From: Bradyrhizobium arachidis | Lineage (GTDB): Bacteria > Pseudomonadota > Alphaproteobacteria > Rhizobiales > Xanthobacteraceae | Assembly (NCBI RefSeq): GCF_015291705.1 | Contig: NZ_CP030050.1 | Span: 9,301,001-9,365,000 of the forward strand | Direction: 5' to 3' | Length of the DNA: 64,000 nt | Part shown: in pieces, positions 28,221 through 36,299 of the stretch | Position numbering within the stretch: position 1 is the stretch's first letter | How the letters are laid out: each line of letters begins with the position of its first letter | Position numbers and translations under genes: made by a program | The notes under the pieces: generated by a model | Told to the model about the DNA's origin: nothing | Database searches by the model: none | The model's input: the letters and a program-made list of their open reading frames with translations, nothing else

Positions 28221-28844
28221 TCAGGCCGAGGCTGAGGGGCTATCGGCCTGACGGGAAAGAGCTGCGAGGCGCCAGCTCGCACAGGGAATGTCCTTTGGCG
28301 CAACGTTGATCTCCTTGTCGAAGCGTACCAGCTTCCAGTCGTCGGGATGGTTGACGAAGGCGAAGCCGGCTTTGCGCGCGAGCGAGATCATGCTCTCGTT
28401 GGAGCGCAGCGTGTCGCCGAACATGTGCTCGGCGCCGAGCGCAGCGGCGCGGCATCCGAGATTGTTCATCAGCGCCGTGGCGATGCCGTGGCCCTGCCAG
28501 TGGTCATCGACCGACAGCCCGAACTCGAGCGTCGAGGTCTCGGCATGGAAGGCGTAGCGGGCCTCGGCGACAATGGTCTCGAAACCGTCGACCATCTTGG
28601 TCGCGACCACGGTGAATCGTTCGCGCGCTCCAACGTCGAGGAATTCGCTCAGCAGGCCCTTCGGCAATTCGCTGATCGCGCCGAAGAAGCGGTTGTAGCG
28701 GGAGCCAGTCGTGAGCGAGCGGAAATAGTGCTGAAGCTCCTCGGTGTCGCGCGGCTCGACGAAGCGAACGTTGACCACCTCGCCGTTGCGCGTGCGCAGC
28801 GTGTCCGAATATTGCTTCAGGTCTTCCAGGCGAAGGGTGCTCAT
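28221..28844 (-). CDS. GNAT family N-acetyltransferase
   Basis: 207 residues from the ATG giving MSTLRLEDLKQYSDTLRTRN; a longer frame to 28922 has no conserved leader. The acetyl-CoA loop is DDHWQGHGIATALMNNLG (the Q/RxxGxG/A motif), after the strand STLEFGLSVDD; the later helix is SNESMISLARKAGFAFVNHP. Similar in layout to the GNAT domain of protein lysine acetyltransferases of the Pat type, without a cyclic-nucleotide or CoA-ligase domain. Target unknown. A strong terminator follows. Confidence 0.88.
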   Translation of the reverse strand: MSTLRLEDLKQYSDTLRTRNGEVVNVRFVEPRDTEELQHYFRSLTTGSRYNRFFGAISELPKGLLSEFLDVGARERFTVVATKMVDGFETIVAEARYAFHAETSTLEFGLSVDDHWQGHGIATALMNNLGCRAAALGAEHMFGDTLRSNESMISLARKAGFAFVNHPDDWKLVRFDKEINVAPKDIPCASWRLAALSRQADSPSASA

Positions 28845-28922
28845 GACACATGCCCCCAAAGGGACCAAAGGCGAAAGGGACCGCCGGCGCCCCTGATTAG
28901 GCGGCGCCGGCCCGGCGGCCAA

Positions 28923-29126
28923 TCAGGCCCGCCAGAAGGGTTTCTCAGCCTCGTAGGCAATGTCCGACCACGACAGCCCGACATCGTGGAGATCGCGGGC
29001 GGTCCAGTTGGTGAGCTCGCGCCGGGTCCGGTAGCGCTCGTGCCAGACGTGCAGCGTCTCGCCGATCTGCTGGATCAGCCCGGGTGCATGATGATTTGTC
29101 ATCGAATTGTGGGTCAACGTGGACAT
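28923..29126 (-). CDS. DUF1127 small protein
   Basis: 67 residues with GGAGC upstream. The C-terminal half, WHERYRTRRELTNWTARDLH then DVGLSWSDIAYEAEKPFWR, is the DUF1127 motif (short YjiS-like domain, arginine-rich). In alphaproteobacteria such small proteins have been tied to RNA turnover and phosphate or carbon metabolism. It lies 78 bases upstream of the GNAT gene on the same strand. Confidence 0.9.
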   Translation of the reverse strand: MSTLTHNSMTNHHAPGLIQQIGETLHVWHERYRTRRELTNWTARDLHDVGLSWSDIAYEAEKPFWRA

Positions 29127-29236
29127 GTTCAGCTCCTTGAGCTAACTTGACCCCTAACATCTGCCTCCCGGTGCGCTGCGACAAACGACAATTTGTACCT
29201 TTTCGCATGAAATAACGTCATGCATCCTGCTGCCAG

Positions 29237-30133
29237 ATGACTGCCAGATTGCCCTCGCTGAACGGATTGCGGGCCTTCGAGGCCGCCGCGCGCCATCTCA
29301 GCTTCACGCTGGCGGCGTCGGAGCTGAACGTGACCCAGACCGCGATCAGCCATCAGATCCGCAGGCTCGAGGAGGAGCTCGGCATCCGCCTGTTCATCCG
29401 GCAGAACCGCGCGCTGGCGCTGACGCCGGAGGCCCGCGATTACCTCCCGGGCGTCCGCGCCGCCTTCAACGACCTGCGCCTCGCCACCGACCGCCTGCTG
29501 CGCAAGGACGACGACAAGGTGCTGACGGTCTCGACGCTGGCCTCGCTCGCCGCCAAATGGTTGCTGCCGCGGCTGACCGATTTCCAGGAGCAGCACCCTG
29601 GCATCGACGTCCGGATCACGACATCGACGAGCCTCGTCGACTTCCAGCGCGACAATGTCGATGCCGCGATCCGCTATGGCCGCGGCCAATGGCCGGGCCT
29701 GCGCGCGGACTGGCTGATGGCGGACGAGCTGTTTCCGGTGTGCAGCCCATCACTGCTGCGCGGCGACCGGGCGCTGCACGTGGTTGAGGATCTCAAGGAC
29801 CATGTGCTGCTCCACACCACCAACAACACCGACGACTGGCGGCTATGGCTGACGGCGGCAGGCCTGCCGACCAACATTTCGCAGCAGCCCGGCCTCACCT
29901 TCGACATGACCTTCATGACCGTGCAGGCGGCGATCGACGGCATGGGCGTGGCGATGGGGCGAACCAGCTACGTCCAGGATGACATTGCCAAGGGTCGGCT
30001 CGTGGTGCCGTTCAGGATTGCGCTGCCGGCCGATGCCGGCTTCTACCTGGTCTCGCCGCAGGGCCGGCGCGAGGCACCGAAGCTCGCCGCCTTTCGCCAA
30101 TGGCTGGTCGCTGCAACGCAAAATAAGGCCTGA
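29237..30133 (+). CDS. LysR-type regulator, GcvA-like
   Basis: 298 residues. The DNA-binding domain begins LPSLNGLRAFEAAARHLSFT and continues ELNVTQTAISHQIRRLEEEL with LGIRLFIRQNRALALT, close to the GcvA/AmpR branch. The effector domain (about 93-295) has SLVDFQRDNVDAAIRYGRGQ and WPGLRADWLMADELFPVCSP, also usual for this branch. It diverges from the DUF1127 gene (110-base gap) and precedes an MFS carrier on the same strand, either of which may be a target. Confidence 0.92.
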   Translation: MTARLPSLNGLRAFEAAARHLSFTLAASELNVTQTAISHQIRRLEEELGIRLFIRQNRALALTPEARDYLPGVRAAFNDLRLATDRLLRKDDDKVLTVSTLASLAAKWLLPRLTDFQEQHPGIDVRITTSTSLVDFQRDNVDAAIRYGRGQWPGLRADWLMADELFPVCSPSLLRGDRALHVVEDLKDHVLLHTTNNTDDWRLWLTAAGLPTNISQQPGLTFDMTFMTVQAAIDGMGVAMGRTSYVQDDIAKGRLVVPFRIALPADAGFYLVSPQGRREAPKLAAFRQWLVAATQNKA

Positions 30134-30277
30134 AAAATCATCAGCTTCCGCGGCAAATTCAATTGACTCGCAGCGCCCCGCGCGGGAAGGGGTAAGACAG
30201 ATTGTCGCAGCATCAATCTGTCGCCTTGCCGTGAAATGAGTTCCGGTCCGGCCACCGTCTTGAAGGGGAGCAACGCC

Positions 30278-31603
30278 ATGGCTGGACCAGCAACCAACCC
30301 GCCCGCAATCAAGTCGCGCATCGGCGCGATCCTGCGCGCCACTAGCGGCAATTTCCTCGAGCAGTTCGACTTCTTCCTGTTCGGCTTCTATGCCGCCGCG
30401 ATCGGCAAGGCGTTCTTCCCCTCGACCAACGAGACCGCCTCGCTGCTCAACACATTTGGCGTGTTCTGGCTCGGCGCGTTGATGCGGCCCGTCGGGGCGA
30501 TCGTGCTTGGCGCCTACATCGACCGCATCGGCCGCCGTCAGGGCCTGATCGTCACGCTCGGCATCATGGCCATCGGCACCGTCGTGATTGCGTTCTGCCC
30601 GAGCTATGCGACCATCGGCATCGCAGCACCTGTCATCGTGCTGATCGGTCGCCTATTGCAGGGCTTTTCCGCCGGCGTCGAGCTCGGCGGCGTGTCGGTG
30701 TATCTCGCGGAGATCTCGACCCCAGGCAATCGCGGCTTCTACACTTCGTTCCAGTCGTCGAGCCAGCAGGTCGCGATCTTCGTCGCCTCGATCCTCGGCT
30801 ACATCCTCTCCGAGCTGATGCCGGCCGATACCGTCGCGTCCTGGGGCTGGCGCATTCCCTTCTTCGTCGGCTGCCTGATCATTCCCTTGATCTTCTTCCT
30901 GCGGCGGACGCTGGAAGAGACGCCGGCGTTCCTCGCGATGAAGAAGCACCCGACCGCGAGCGAGGTGTTCGCCTCCGCGCTCGCCAATTGGCGCATCGTC
31001 ATCCTCGGCATGATGATCGCGATCCTGACCACGACGACGTTCTATTTCGTCACCGTCTACACGCCGACCTTCGGCAAGACCGTGCTGAAGCTGTCGACGC
31101 AGGATGCGCTGCTGGTGACGCTGCTCGTCGCCGTCACCAACTTCATCTGGAATCCGGTCGGCGGCGCATTGTCCGACCGCATCGGCCGCAAGCCAGTGCT
31201 GCTCGCCATCGCGAGCCTCTCGCTCCTCACCGCCTATCCGGCGCTGAGCTGGCTGGTGGCCGCGCCGACCTTCGGCAAGTTGCTCGCGGTCGAGATGATG
31301 TTCTCGTTCTATTTCGGCATGTACAGCGGCACCATGCTCGGCGCGCTGGTCGAGATCGTGCCGGCGCATGTGCGCACCACCTGCTTCTCGCTGGCCTTCG
31401 CGCTCGCCGCCGCGCTGTTTGGCACCTTCACGCCGTTCGCCTCGACCTGGCTGATCGAGCAGACCGGCAACAAGGCCGCGCCGGGCGCCTGGCTGATGTT
31501 CGCGGCTGTGCTCGGCATCATCGCCGCGCTGATCGTCTATCGCGGCGGCGGCAAGACGGTGCCTACATATGATCCGGTGGTGGAGCCGGTTGCGGGGCAT
31601 TGA
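30278..31603 (+). CDS. MFS transporter, metabolite:H+ symporter (citrate type)
   Basis: 441 residues from the ATG at 30278 with AAGGGGAG. Twelve membrane helices can be followed. The start [20 protein letters not shown], with the MHS-family F-D-F/Y motif, then [20 protein letters not shown] and [16 protein letters not shown], matches the metabolite:H+ symporter family, especially citrate/tricarballylate carriers. [20 protein letters not shown] is the helix 4-5 signature. It imports a dicarboxylate or tricarboxylate with protons; the exact substrate is unknown. Confidence 0.9.
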   Translation: MAGPATNPPAIKSRIGAILRATSGNFLEQFDFFLFGFYAAAIGKAFFPSTNETASLLNTFGVFWLGALMRPVGAIVLGAYIDRIGRRQGLIVTLGIMAIGTVVIAFCPSYATIGIAAPVIVLIGRLLQGFSAGVELGGVSVYLAEISTPGNRGFYTSFQSSSQQVAIFVASILGYILSELMPADTVASWGWRIPFFVGCLIIPLIFFLRRTLEETPAFLAMKKHPTASEVFASALANWRIVILGMMIAILTTTTFYFVTVYTPTFGKTVLKLSTQDALLVTLLVAVTNFIWNPVGGALSDRIGRKPVLLAIASLSLLTAYPALSWLVAAPTFGKLLAVEMMFSFYFGMYSGTMLGALVEIVPAHVRTTCFSLAFALAAALFGTFTPFASTWLIEQTGNKAAPGAWLMFAAVLGIIAALIVYRGGGKTVPTYDPVVEPVAGH

Positions 31604-31616
31604 TGGTCTGTCTTCA

Positions 31617-31750
31617 CCTCTCCCCGCTTGCGGGGAGAGGTCGGATCGCTCTTGCGATCCGGGTGAGGGGTACAGGTCTCTCGACGACCGCTCGTGTGGA
31701 GGGAAGCCCCTCCCCCCAACCCTCTCCCCGTAAGAACGGGGCGAGGGGGC
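31617..31750. repeat. CTCTCCCCGC-type imperfect palindrome, copy 3
   Basis: Left hairpin CCTCTCCCCGCTTGCGGGGA, right hairpin CTCTCCCCGTAAGAACGGGG, with GGATCGC-TCTT-GCGATCC inside. It lies between convergent genes. Confidence 0.85.
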
Positions 31751-31766
31751 GCACCGTCGGTGCCGC

Positions 31767-32180
31767 TTACAGCTCCACCACCACGTAGTCGCTCTCGACC
31801 TTCACCGGAATCGTCTCGGCGACATACGGCCCCTTCACCACGCTCGCGCCGGGCTCGACATGGGCCGAATACGCTTTCACGCGGAAGCGGCGGGGGTCGC
31901 AATAGGACTGGCCGGTGCGGATATCGAACTCCCAGCCGTGCCAGGGGCAGCGGATGATCTCGCCGAGCTTGGTGTATTCGATCTCGCCGGGATTGCTCGA
32001 CTGCGCGAGGCCGATCAGCGGACCCTCGCACAGCGCCGCGCCCTGATGCGGGCACCGGTTCATCAGGCCGAAATATTCGCCCTTGATGTTGAAGACCGCG
32101 ATCGGCCGGCCGTCGATCTCCAGAAATTTTCGTGTGCCGGGCGGAAGCTCATCGACCGCGGCGATCACATGCCGCGCCAT
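31767..32180 (-). CDS. Rieske [2Fe-2S] ferredoxin-type protein
   Basis: 137 residues from an ATG that overlaps the stop of the preceding gene as TGATG. Rieske ligands are CPHQG (C43, H45) and CPWHGWEF (C78, H81), with a 32-residue insertion region between them. The length fits a soluble Rieske ferredoxin, not an oxygenase alpha subunit: there is no mononuclear iron domain. It probably passes electrons to an oxygenase, but none is coded in this window. It ends a three-gene operon with two amidohydrolases. Confidence 0.92.
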   Translation of the reverse strand: MARHVIAAVDELPPGTRKFLEIDGRPIAVFNIKGEYFGLMNRCPHQGAALCEGPLIGLAQSSNPGEIEYTKLGEIIRCPWHGWEFDIRTGQSYCDPRRFRVKAYSAHVEPGASVVKGPYVAETIPVKVESDYVVVEL

Positions 32181-33289
32181 CAATTAATCCCGTACAACTT
32201 CTTGGCATTGCCGAGATAGAACGCCTCGCGGTTGGCTTCGCTCACGCCTGCCGGCAAGACGCGCGACGGCTCGTCATAATCCCAATGCGGATAGTCAGTC
32301 GCGAACAAGAGCCGGTCCCAACCGATCCATTTGATGACATCGAACAGATCCTCGCGCCGCTCCGGATCCTCCATCGGCTGCGTCGTCCACCACACCTGCT
32401 CGCGGATATATTCGGACGGCGGCCGCTTCACATGCGGCACCTCACTGCGCAGCCGCTGCCAGGCCTTGTCGAGCCGCCACGCCAGCGACGGCGCCCAGCC
32501 GAAGCCGGCCTCGATCATCACCATCTTCAGCTTGGGGAAGCGTTCGAACACGCCTTCCAGCACGAGGCTCGCCAGCGCCGATTGCTGGCACTGCGAGTGC
32601 CCCACCATCTCCTCGATGTAATAGGACGGCCAGCCCGACGGCGTGATCGGGTTGCCGCCGAAGCCGAAGGCGTGCACGCCGACAGGAAGGCCGGCCTCTT
32701 CCGCGGCCTGGTAGATCGGCCAATAGCGGCGCTGGCCGAGCGGCTCGACGTTGCGACTGAGTAAGAGAACCTGCACGAAATTCTTGTCGCCGGCACGCTC
32801 GCGGATTTCCGCGGCGGCCGACAGGCCGTCCTCATTGCCGACGACGATCGACGCCTTCAGTCGCTTGTCCTTGCTGGTCCATTTGTCGATCTGCCAGTCG
32901 TTGATCGCCGAGCACAGCGCGGCCGAAAGCTCGTGATTGCGGATGCCCTGCCCGGTGTTGAGCGGATTGAGCACGCCCAGCTGCACATTGTTGGGATCGA
33001 GCAATTGCTCCTGCATGAAGGAGAGCGAGGAGCCCTGCGGCCCGCCTTCCGGCGGATAGGCATCGCGGCGCGAGGCGTTGGGCTGGGCTTTCGGATAGGG
33101 CGGGCCTTCCATCATGCCCTGATAGGCATGGACGCCATAGATTTCGAGATGATGCTGCCAGCGTTTGGCGAGATACGGGTAAAGCTCGGTGCGGGTGGCG
33201 CGGGCCGGATGGATGTCGCAATCCGCGATCGCGCTTTTCGTCGTCAGGGGGGAAGCGGCTTCTTGGTTCTCGCGGAACTGGATATTCAT
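32180..33289 (-). CDS. Amidohydrolase family protein (COG2159 type), copy 2
   Basis: 369 residues with a strong AAAGGAGG site. TIM-barrel amidohydrolase of the decarboxylase-like branch: N-terminal metal motif DCDIHPARATRTELYPYLAK, middle VGVHAFGFGGNP (metal His), EAGFGWAPSLAWRLD and the C-terminal Asp in FATDYPHWDYDEPSRVLP. Relatives include aminocarboxymuconate-semialdehyde and aromatic acid decarboxylases and hydrolases. It is 24 bases after a related gene, so the pair arose by duplication and divergence. Confidence 0.9.
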   Translation of the reverse strand: MNIQFRENQEAASPLTTKSAIADCDIHPARATRTELYPYLAKRWQHHLEIYGVHAYQGMMEGPPYPKAQPNASRRDAYPPEGGPQGSSLSFMQEQLLDPNNVQLGVLNPLNTGQGIRNHELSAALCSAINDWQIDKWTSKDKRLKASIVVGNEDGLSAAAEIRERAGDKNFVQVLLLSRNVEPLGQRRYWPIYQAAEEAGLPVGVHAFGFGGNPITPSGWPSYYIEEMVGHSQCQQSALASLVLEGVFERFPKLKMVMIEAGFGWAPSLAWRLDKAWQRLRSEVPHVKRPPSEYIREQVWWTTQPMEDPERREDLFDVIKWIGWDRLLFATDYPHWDYDEPSRVLPAGVSEANREAFYLGNAKKLYGIN

Positions 33290-33313
33290 CGCCTTGCCTC
33301 CTTTGGCAGCGGC

Positions 33314-34372
33314 TCACGTCAGGCGGGGATAGGTTGCATGCGGATTGTCGATCATGATCTTGCGCACGAGATCGGGGGACAGACCCTCGGGCAGCGCGTC
33401 CTGGCCATCGAACTGCCAGTGCGGATAGTCCGTGGAGAATAGGACCAATTCGCCGGACTGCATATGATCAAACAGGCGAATTAATGTCTCAGGCTCCGGC
33501 GGCGCATCAAAAGGCTGTAAAGAGAAGCGGATGTTGCTGCGCACAATCTCCAGCGGCGCGCGATCGACCCAGGGCGTCTCCATCCGCACCCCGCGCCAGA
33601 ACTTGTGCAGGCGCCAGAGATAAGGCGCGATCCAGGAGACGCCGGATTCCAGCATCACCATTTTCAGCCGCGGATACTTTGCGAACACGCCCTCGACGAT
33701 CAGGCTGGTGAGCTGGGTCTGGAACGCCTGGGCCTGACCGACATAATCCTCGATGTGATAGGAACCCCAGCCGACCGAGGTCGGCGGATTGTGATAGGCG
33801 GAACCGGCATGGATGCCGACGGCAAGTTCCAGCCGTTCCGCGGCCTCGTAGATCGGCCACAGCGCGCGCTTGCCGAGCGGGGTGTCGCCCATCACGAGCA
33901 TCAGCACCTGTACGAAGCGCTTGTCCGGCGCGCAGCGCTCGATCTCGGCGACTGATTTCTCGACGCTCTGCGTCGGGATCACGATCGAGCCGCGCAGCCG
34001 CGAATCGCGATCGAGCCACTCCTTGACGAGCCAGTCGTTCAGCGCGCGGCAGAAGGCGGCCTGCATGTCCTCGGAAAACACCATCTGCACGCCGTAAAGC
34101 GGATTGCAGATGGCAAGCTTGAGCTGGAAGGGATCGAGCACATGGCGCTGCATGTCCTCGAGGCTTTCGCCCGGCTTGCCAGTCTCGGGACGCCAGTCAG
34201 GGCGCGCCACGATCGGCGAGTTCTTCGGGTAGGATTGCGAGACGAGATCGACCATGCCGCGCGTCGTCACCTGATCGCGCCAATAGTCGCTCAGGTACGG
34301 CAGTAGGCTGGTCAGATGCGGCACGGCTGGATGCACATCGCAATCCACCCCGCCGGCGATCAGGGACGCCAT
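33314..34372 (-). CDS. Amidohydrolase family protein (COG2159 type), copy 1
   Basis: 352 residues; GGAGAC site. Same fold as its neighbour: VDCDVHPAVPHLTSLLPYLS (metal motif), GIHAGSAYHNPP, LESGVSWIAPYLWRLHKFWR and FSTDYPHWQFDGQDALPEGL. It is the first gene of the operon with a second amidohydrolase and a Rieske ferredoxin. Having two family members together suggests either successive steps or a heteromeric enzyme; the substrate is not known. Confidence 0.9.
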   Translation of the reverse strand: MASLIAGGVDCDVHPAVPHLTSLLPYLSDYWRDQVTTRGMVDLVSQSYPKNSPIVARPDWRPETGKPGESLEDMQRHVLDPFQLKLAICNPLYGVQMVFSEDMQAAFCRALNDWLVKEWLDRDSRLRGSIVIPTQSVEKSVAEIERCAPDKRFVQVLMLVMGDTPLGKRALWPIYEAAERLELAVGIHAGSAYHNPPTSVGWGSYHIEDYVGQAQAFQTQLTSLIVEGVFAKYPRLKMVMLESGVSWIAPYLWRLHKFWRGVRMETPWVDRAPLEIVRSNIRFSLQPFDAPPEPETLIRLFDHMQSGELVLFSTDYPHWQFDGQDALPEGLSPDLVRKIMIDNPHATYPRLT

Positions 34373-34514
34373 GACGTCTCCTTCGCGTTTCCTCGTCTCG
34401 TCTTGCTCTGTCCGCCATTCAAGCAGGCCTGCCCGTCGCCCGCAACTCGGCCAAGGCTTCTGTCATATGCTAGGAAGGCTGGGCTCAATTGCGAAGGCAT
34501 AAGGGGTCAAAGGG

Positions 34515-34997
34515 ATGAAAGAGCTCGTCGGCATTGCGGAACAGGTCGCGGCCAAACTGATCGCGCGCAAACAGACCATTGCTATCGCCGAATCCTCCGC
34601 CGGCGGCCTGATCGCGGCCAGCCTGCTCGCGGTGCCCGGCGCCTCCGCCTATTTCCTCGGTGGCGCCGTGGTCTATACCCGCGATGCCAGGCGCGTGCTG
34701 ATGGATATTTCGGACGAAGGAATGAAGGGCTTTCGTTCCTCATCGGAGCCTTACGCAACACTGCTCGCCGAACGGATGCGCAGCCGCTTTAACTCCGACT
34801 GGGGCCTCTCCGAGACCGGCGCAGCCGGCCCCACCGGCAACCGCTACGGTGACGCCGCCGGCCACAGCTGCATGGCGGTCGCAGGGCCCACGGCCGAGGT
34901 GATGACGCTGGAGACAGGTGGCAACGACCGGTTCGCCAACATGCAGGTGTTCGCGGCGACGGCGCTGAGGTTGTTGTTGAGGAAGCTGGAGGAGTGA
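34515..34997 (+). CDS. CinA C-terminal domain protein (nicotinamide-nucleotide amidase)
   Basis: 160 residues, only the PncC/CinA C-terminal domain, without the N-terminal MoCF-like part of full CinA. Motifs: IAIAESSAGGLIAASLLAVP with the catalytic Ser region, FLGGAVVYTRDAR, and the loop GLSETGAAGPTGNRYGDAAG. The family deamidates NMN to nicotinate mononucleotide in pyridine-nucleotide recycling. The usual loop is altered here in spacing, so activity is likely but not certain. It diverges from the amidohydrolase operon. Confidence 0.87.
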   Translation: MKELVGIAEQVAAKLIARKQTIAIAESSAGGLIAASLLAVPGASAYFLGGAVVYTRDARRVLMDISDEGMKGFRSSSEPYATLLAERMRSRFNSDWGLSETGAAGPTGNRYGDAAGHSCMAVAGPTAEVMTLETGGNDRFANMQVFAATALRLLLRKLEE

Positions 34998-35032
34998 GCC
35001 TGCTGTGCTGGCAGCAATCACGCTCCACGTAC

Positions 35033-35167
35033 CGTCATCCTGAGGTGCTCCCCTTGCATCGCAAGGGGAGCCTCGAAGGACGACGGCCCGGCTGCATCTC
35101 GGCCGTTCATCCTTCGAGGCTCTCCACGCGGCGTGTTGCGCCACGTGTCTCGCACCTCAGGATGACG
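35033..35167. repeat. CGTCATCCTGAGG-type repeat, copy 3
   Basis: ACCGTCATCCTGAGGTGCTC at the left and inverted CACCTCAGGATGACGG at the right, with CTCCCCTTGC-AT-CGCAAGGGGAG as an inner hairpin and CTCGAAGGACGACGGCCCGG shared with copy 2. Confidence 0.85.
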
Positions 35168-35193
35168 GAGAGGGATTTTTGCTCGCGGCGACA

Positions 35194-35469
35194 TCACCTC
35201 CCCAAATGCCGCATGAAAATCCGCACCACATAGCCCTGCACCCGCGGCGCCTCGTCGTAAATGTCCGAGGCGATGCGCTCGATGGTCTCGCGCAGCGACA
35301 GGAACTGCGCCTGGCGCGCGCTGCTTTCGGTACCTTGCATGCCCGCGAGCTCGTCCATCGCGGCATCAGAGATCTGGCACTGCACGACCTCGTCATCACG
35401 CATCATCGTGAAGCGAAAGGCCAGCCGTTCGAGATCATGGCCGATGATTTTGTCGCGCATCAGTGGCAT
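35194..35469 (-). CDS. DUF1488-like protein
   Basis: 91 residues from the ATG at 35469 (GGGAC upstream); a TTG at 35502 would add 11 residues. The middle, ERLAFRFTMMRDDEVVQCQI then SDAAMDELAG, matches the DUF1488 pattern, followed by an amphipathic helix and DEAPRVQGYVVRIFMRHLGR. Probably a small cytoplasmic protein; the family has no assigned role. Confidence 0.6.
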   Translation of the reverse strand: MPLMRDKIIGHDLERLAFRFTMMRDDEVVQCQISDAAMDELAGMQGTESSARQAQFLSLRETIERIASDIYDEAPRVQGYVVRIFMRHLGR

Positions 35470-35573
35470 CAAGTCGTCCCGGTCGCGCCCCGCGCCGGAC
35501 AATGCTGAAATTTTGACGACTTGTCACCATGCCTGGAGCGGGTTGCGCTTCGCAGCCAACCCACTCCGCGCGT

Positions 35574-36179
35574 TCAGTAGACGAGTGCCGTGCCGGTCGG
35601 CTTCTCCAGTGCCGCAGCCAGGGATTTGTACTCCTCGCAAGCCGTCCCGCAAATGGCGGCAATCCGGCTCAGATGATACATCGCCTGCTCGCGATTGCCC
35701 TGCTCGAGCTGCCAGAGTCCATAGTACTGCCAGGTCAGCACGTGGTTCGGATCAGCCTTGAGCGCGCGCTGGTACCAGACCTGCGACTGCTCGTAATCGC
35801 CGAGCTTGCGATAGGAGTAGCCGATGAGGTTGGCGACGTTCGGATGGTCGTCATGGCCGAGCGACTTCAATTGCGCGATCGCGGCCGCATAGTCGTTGCG
35901 CTCGTAGATCGTGTCATAGGCGACGCGATAGCCGGCCGCGAATGCGGGATCGCCGATGCTGGACTGGTTGTTCGGCTTCTTGCCCTTCTGCGTTGCCCTG
36001 CTGCCCGGGCGCTTCGGATAGGTCGGTTGCGGTTTCTGAGCTGAATAGGCGCCGGCATAGGGATCGGTGCCACCGCCGCCTCCACCACCCCCGCCCCCGC
36101 CGGCGGCCAGCGCCGGCGCGTTCAACACGGCTGCCGCAAACGTACCCAGCGCGACGAGCCTGATCATCGTCGTGAGCAT
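35574..36179 (-). CDS. Exported TPR protein with poly-glycine linker
   Basis: 201 residues from the ATG at 36179, with AGGAGAC upstream. The start MIRLVALGTFAAAVLNAPAL is a signal peptide cleaved near LAA; right after it come eleven glycines in a row, then a basic Pro/Lys-rich linker to about residue 75. From about 85 to 185 there are TPR repeats: NVANLIGYSYRKLGDYEQSQ, YQRALKADPNHVLTWQYYGL and NREQAMYHLSRIAAICG. Likely a periplasmic scaffold. The glycine run is coded with mixed codons, so it is not a simple slippage tract. Confidence 0.87.
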   Translation of the reverse strand: MLTTMIRLVALGTFAAAVLNAPALAAGGGGGGGGGGGTDPYAGAYSAQKPQPTYPKRPGSRATQKGKKPNNQSSIGDPAFAAGYRVAYDTIYERNDYAAAIAQLKSLGHDDHPNVANLIGYSYRKLGDYEQSQVWYQRALKADPNHVLTWQYYGLWQLEQGNREQAMYHLSRIAAICGTACEEYKSLAAALEKPTGTALVY

Positions 36180-36299
36180 CTCGGTCTCCTGTCCTGTTTC
36201 GAGCGGCCCCGGACGAAGTGATAACCCTGTCGTAGCGGCGATATTCCAGGACGCTGTGCTCACGGAGACGTCAGCGTTCGTACGGCAGGTCTGTTGTCC

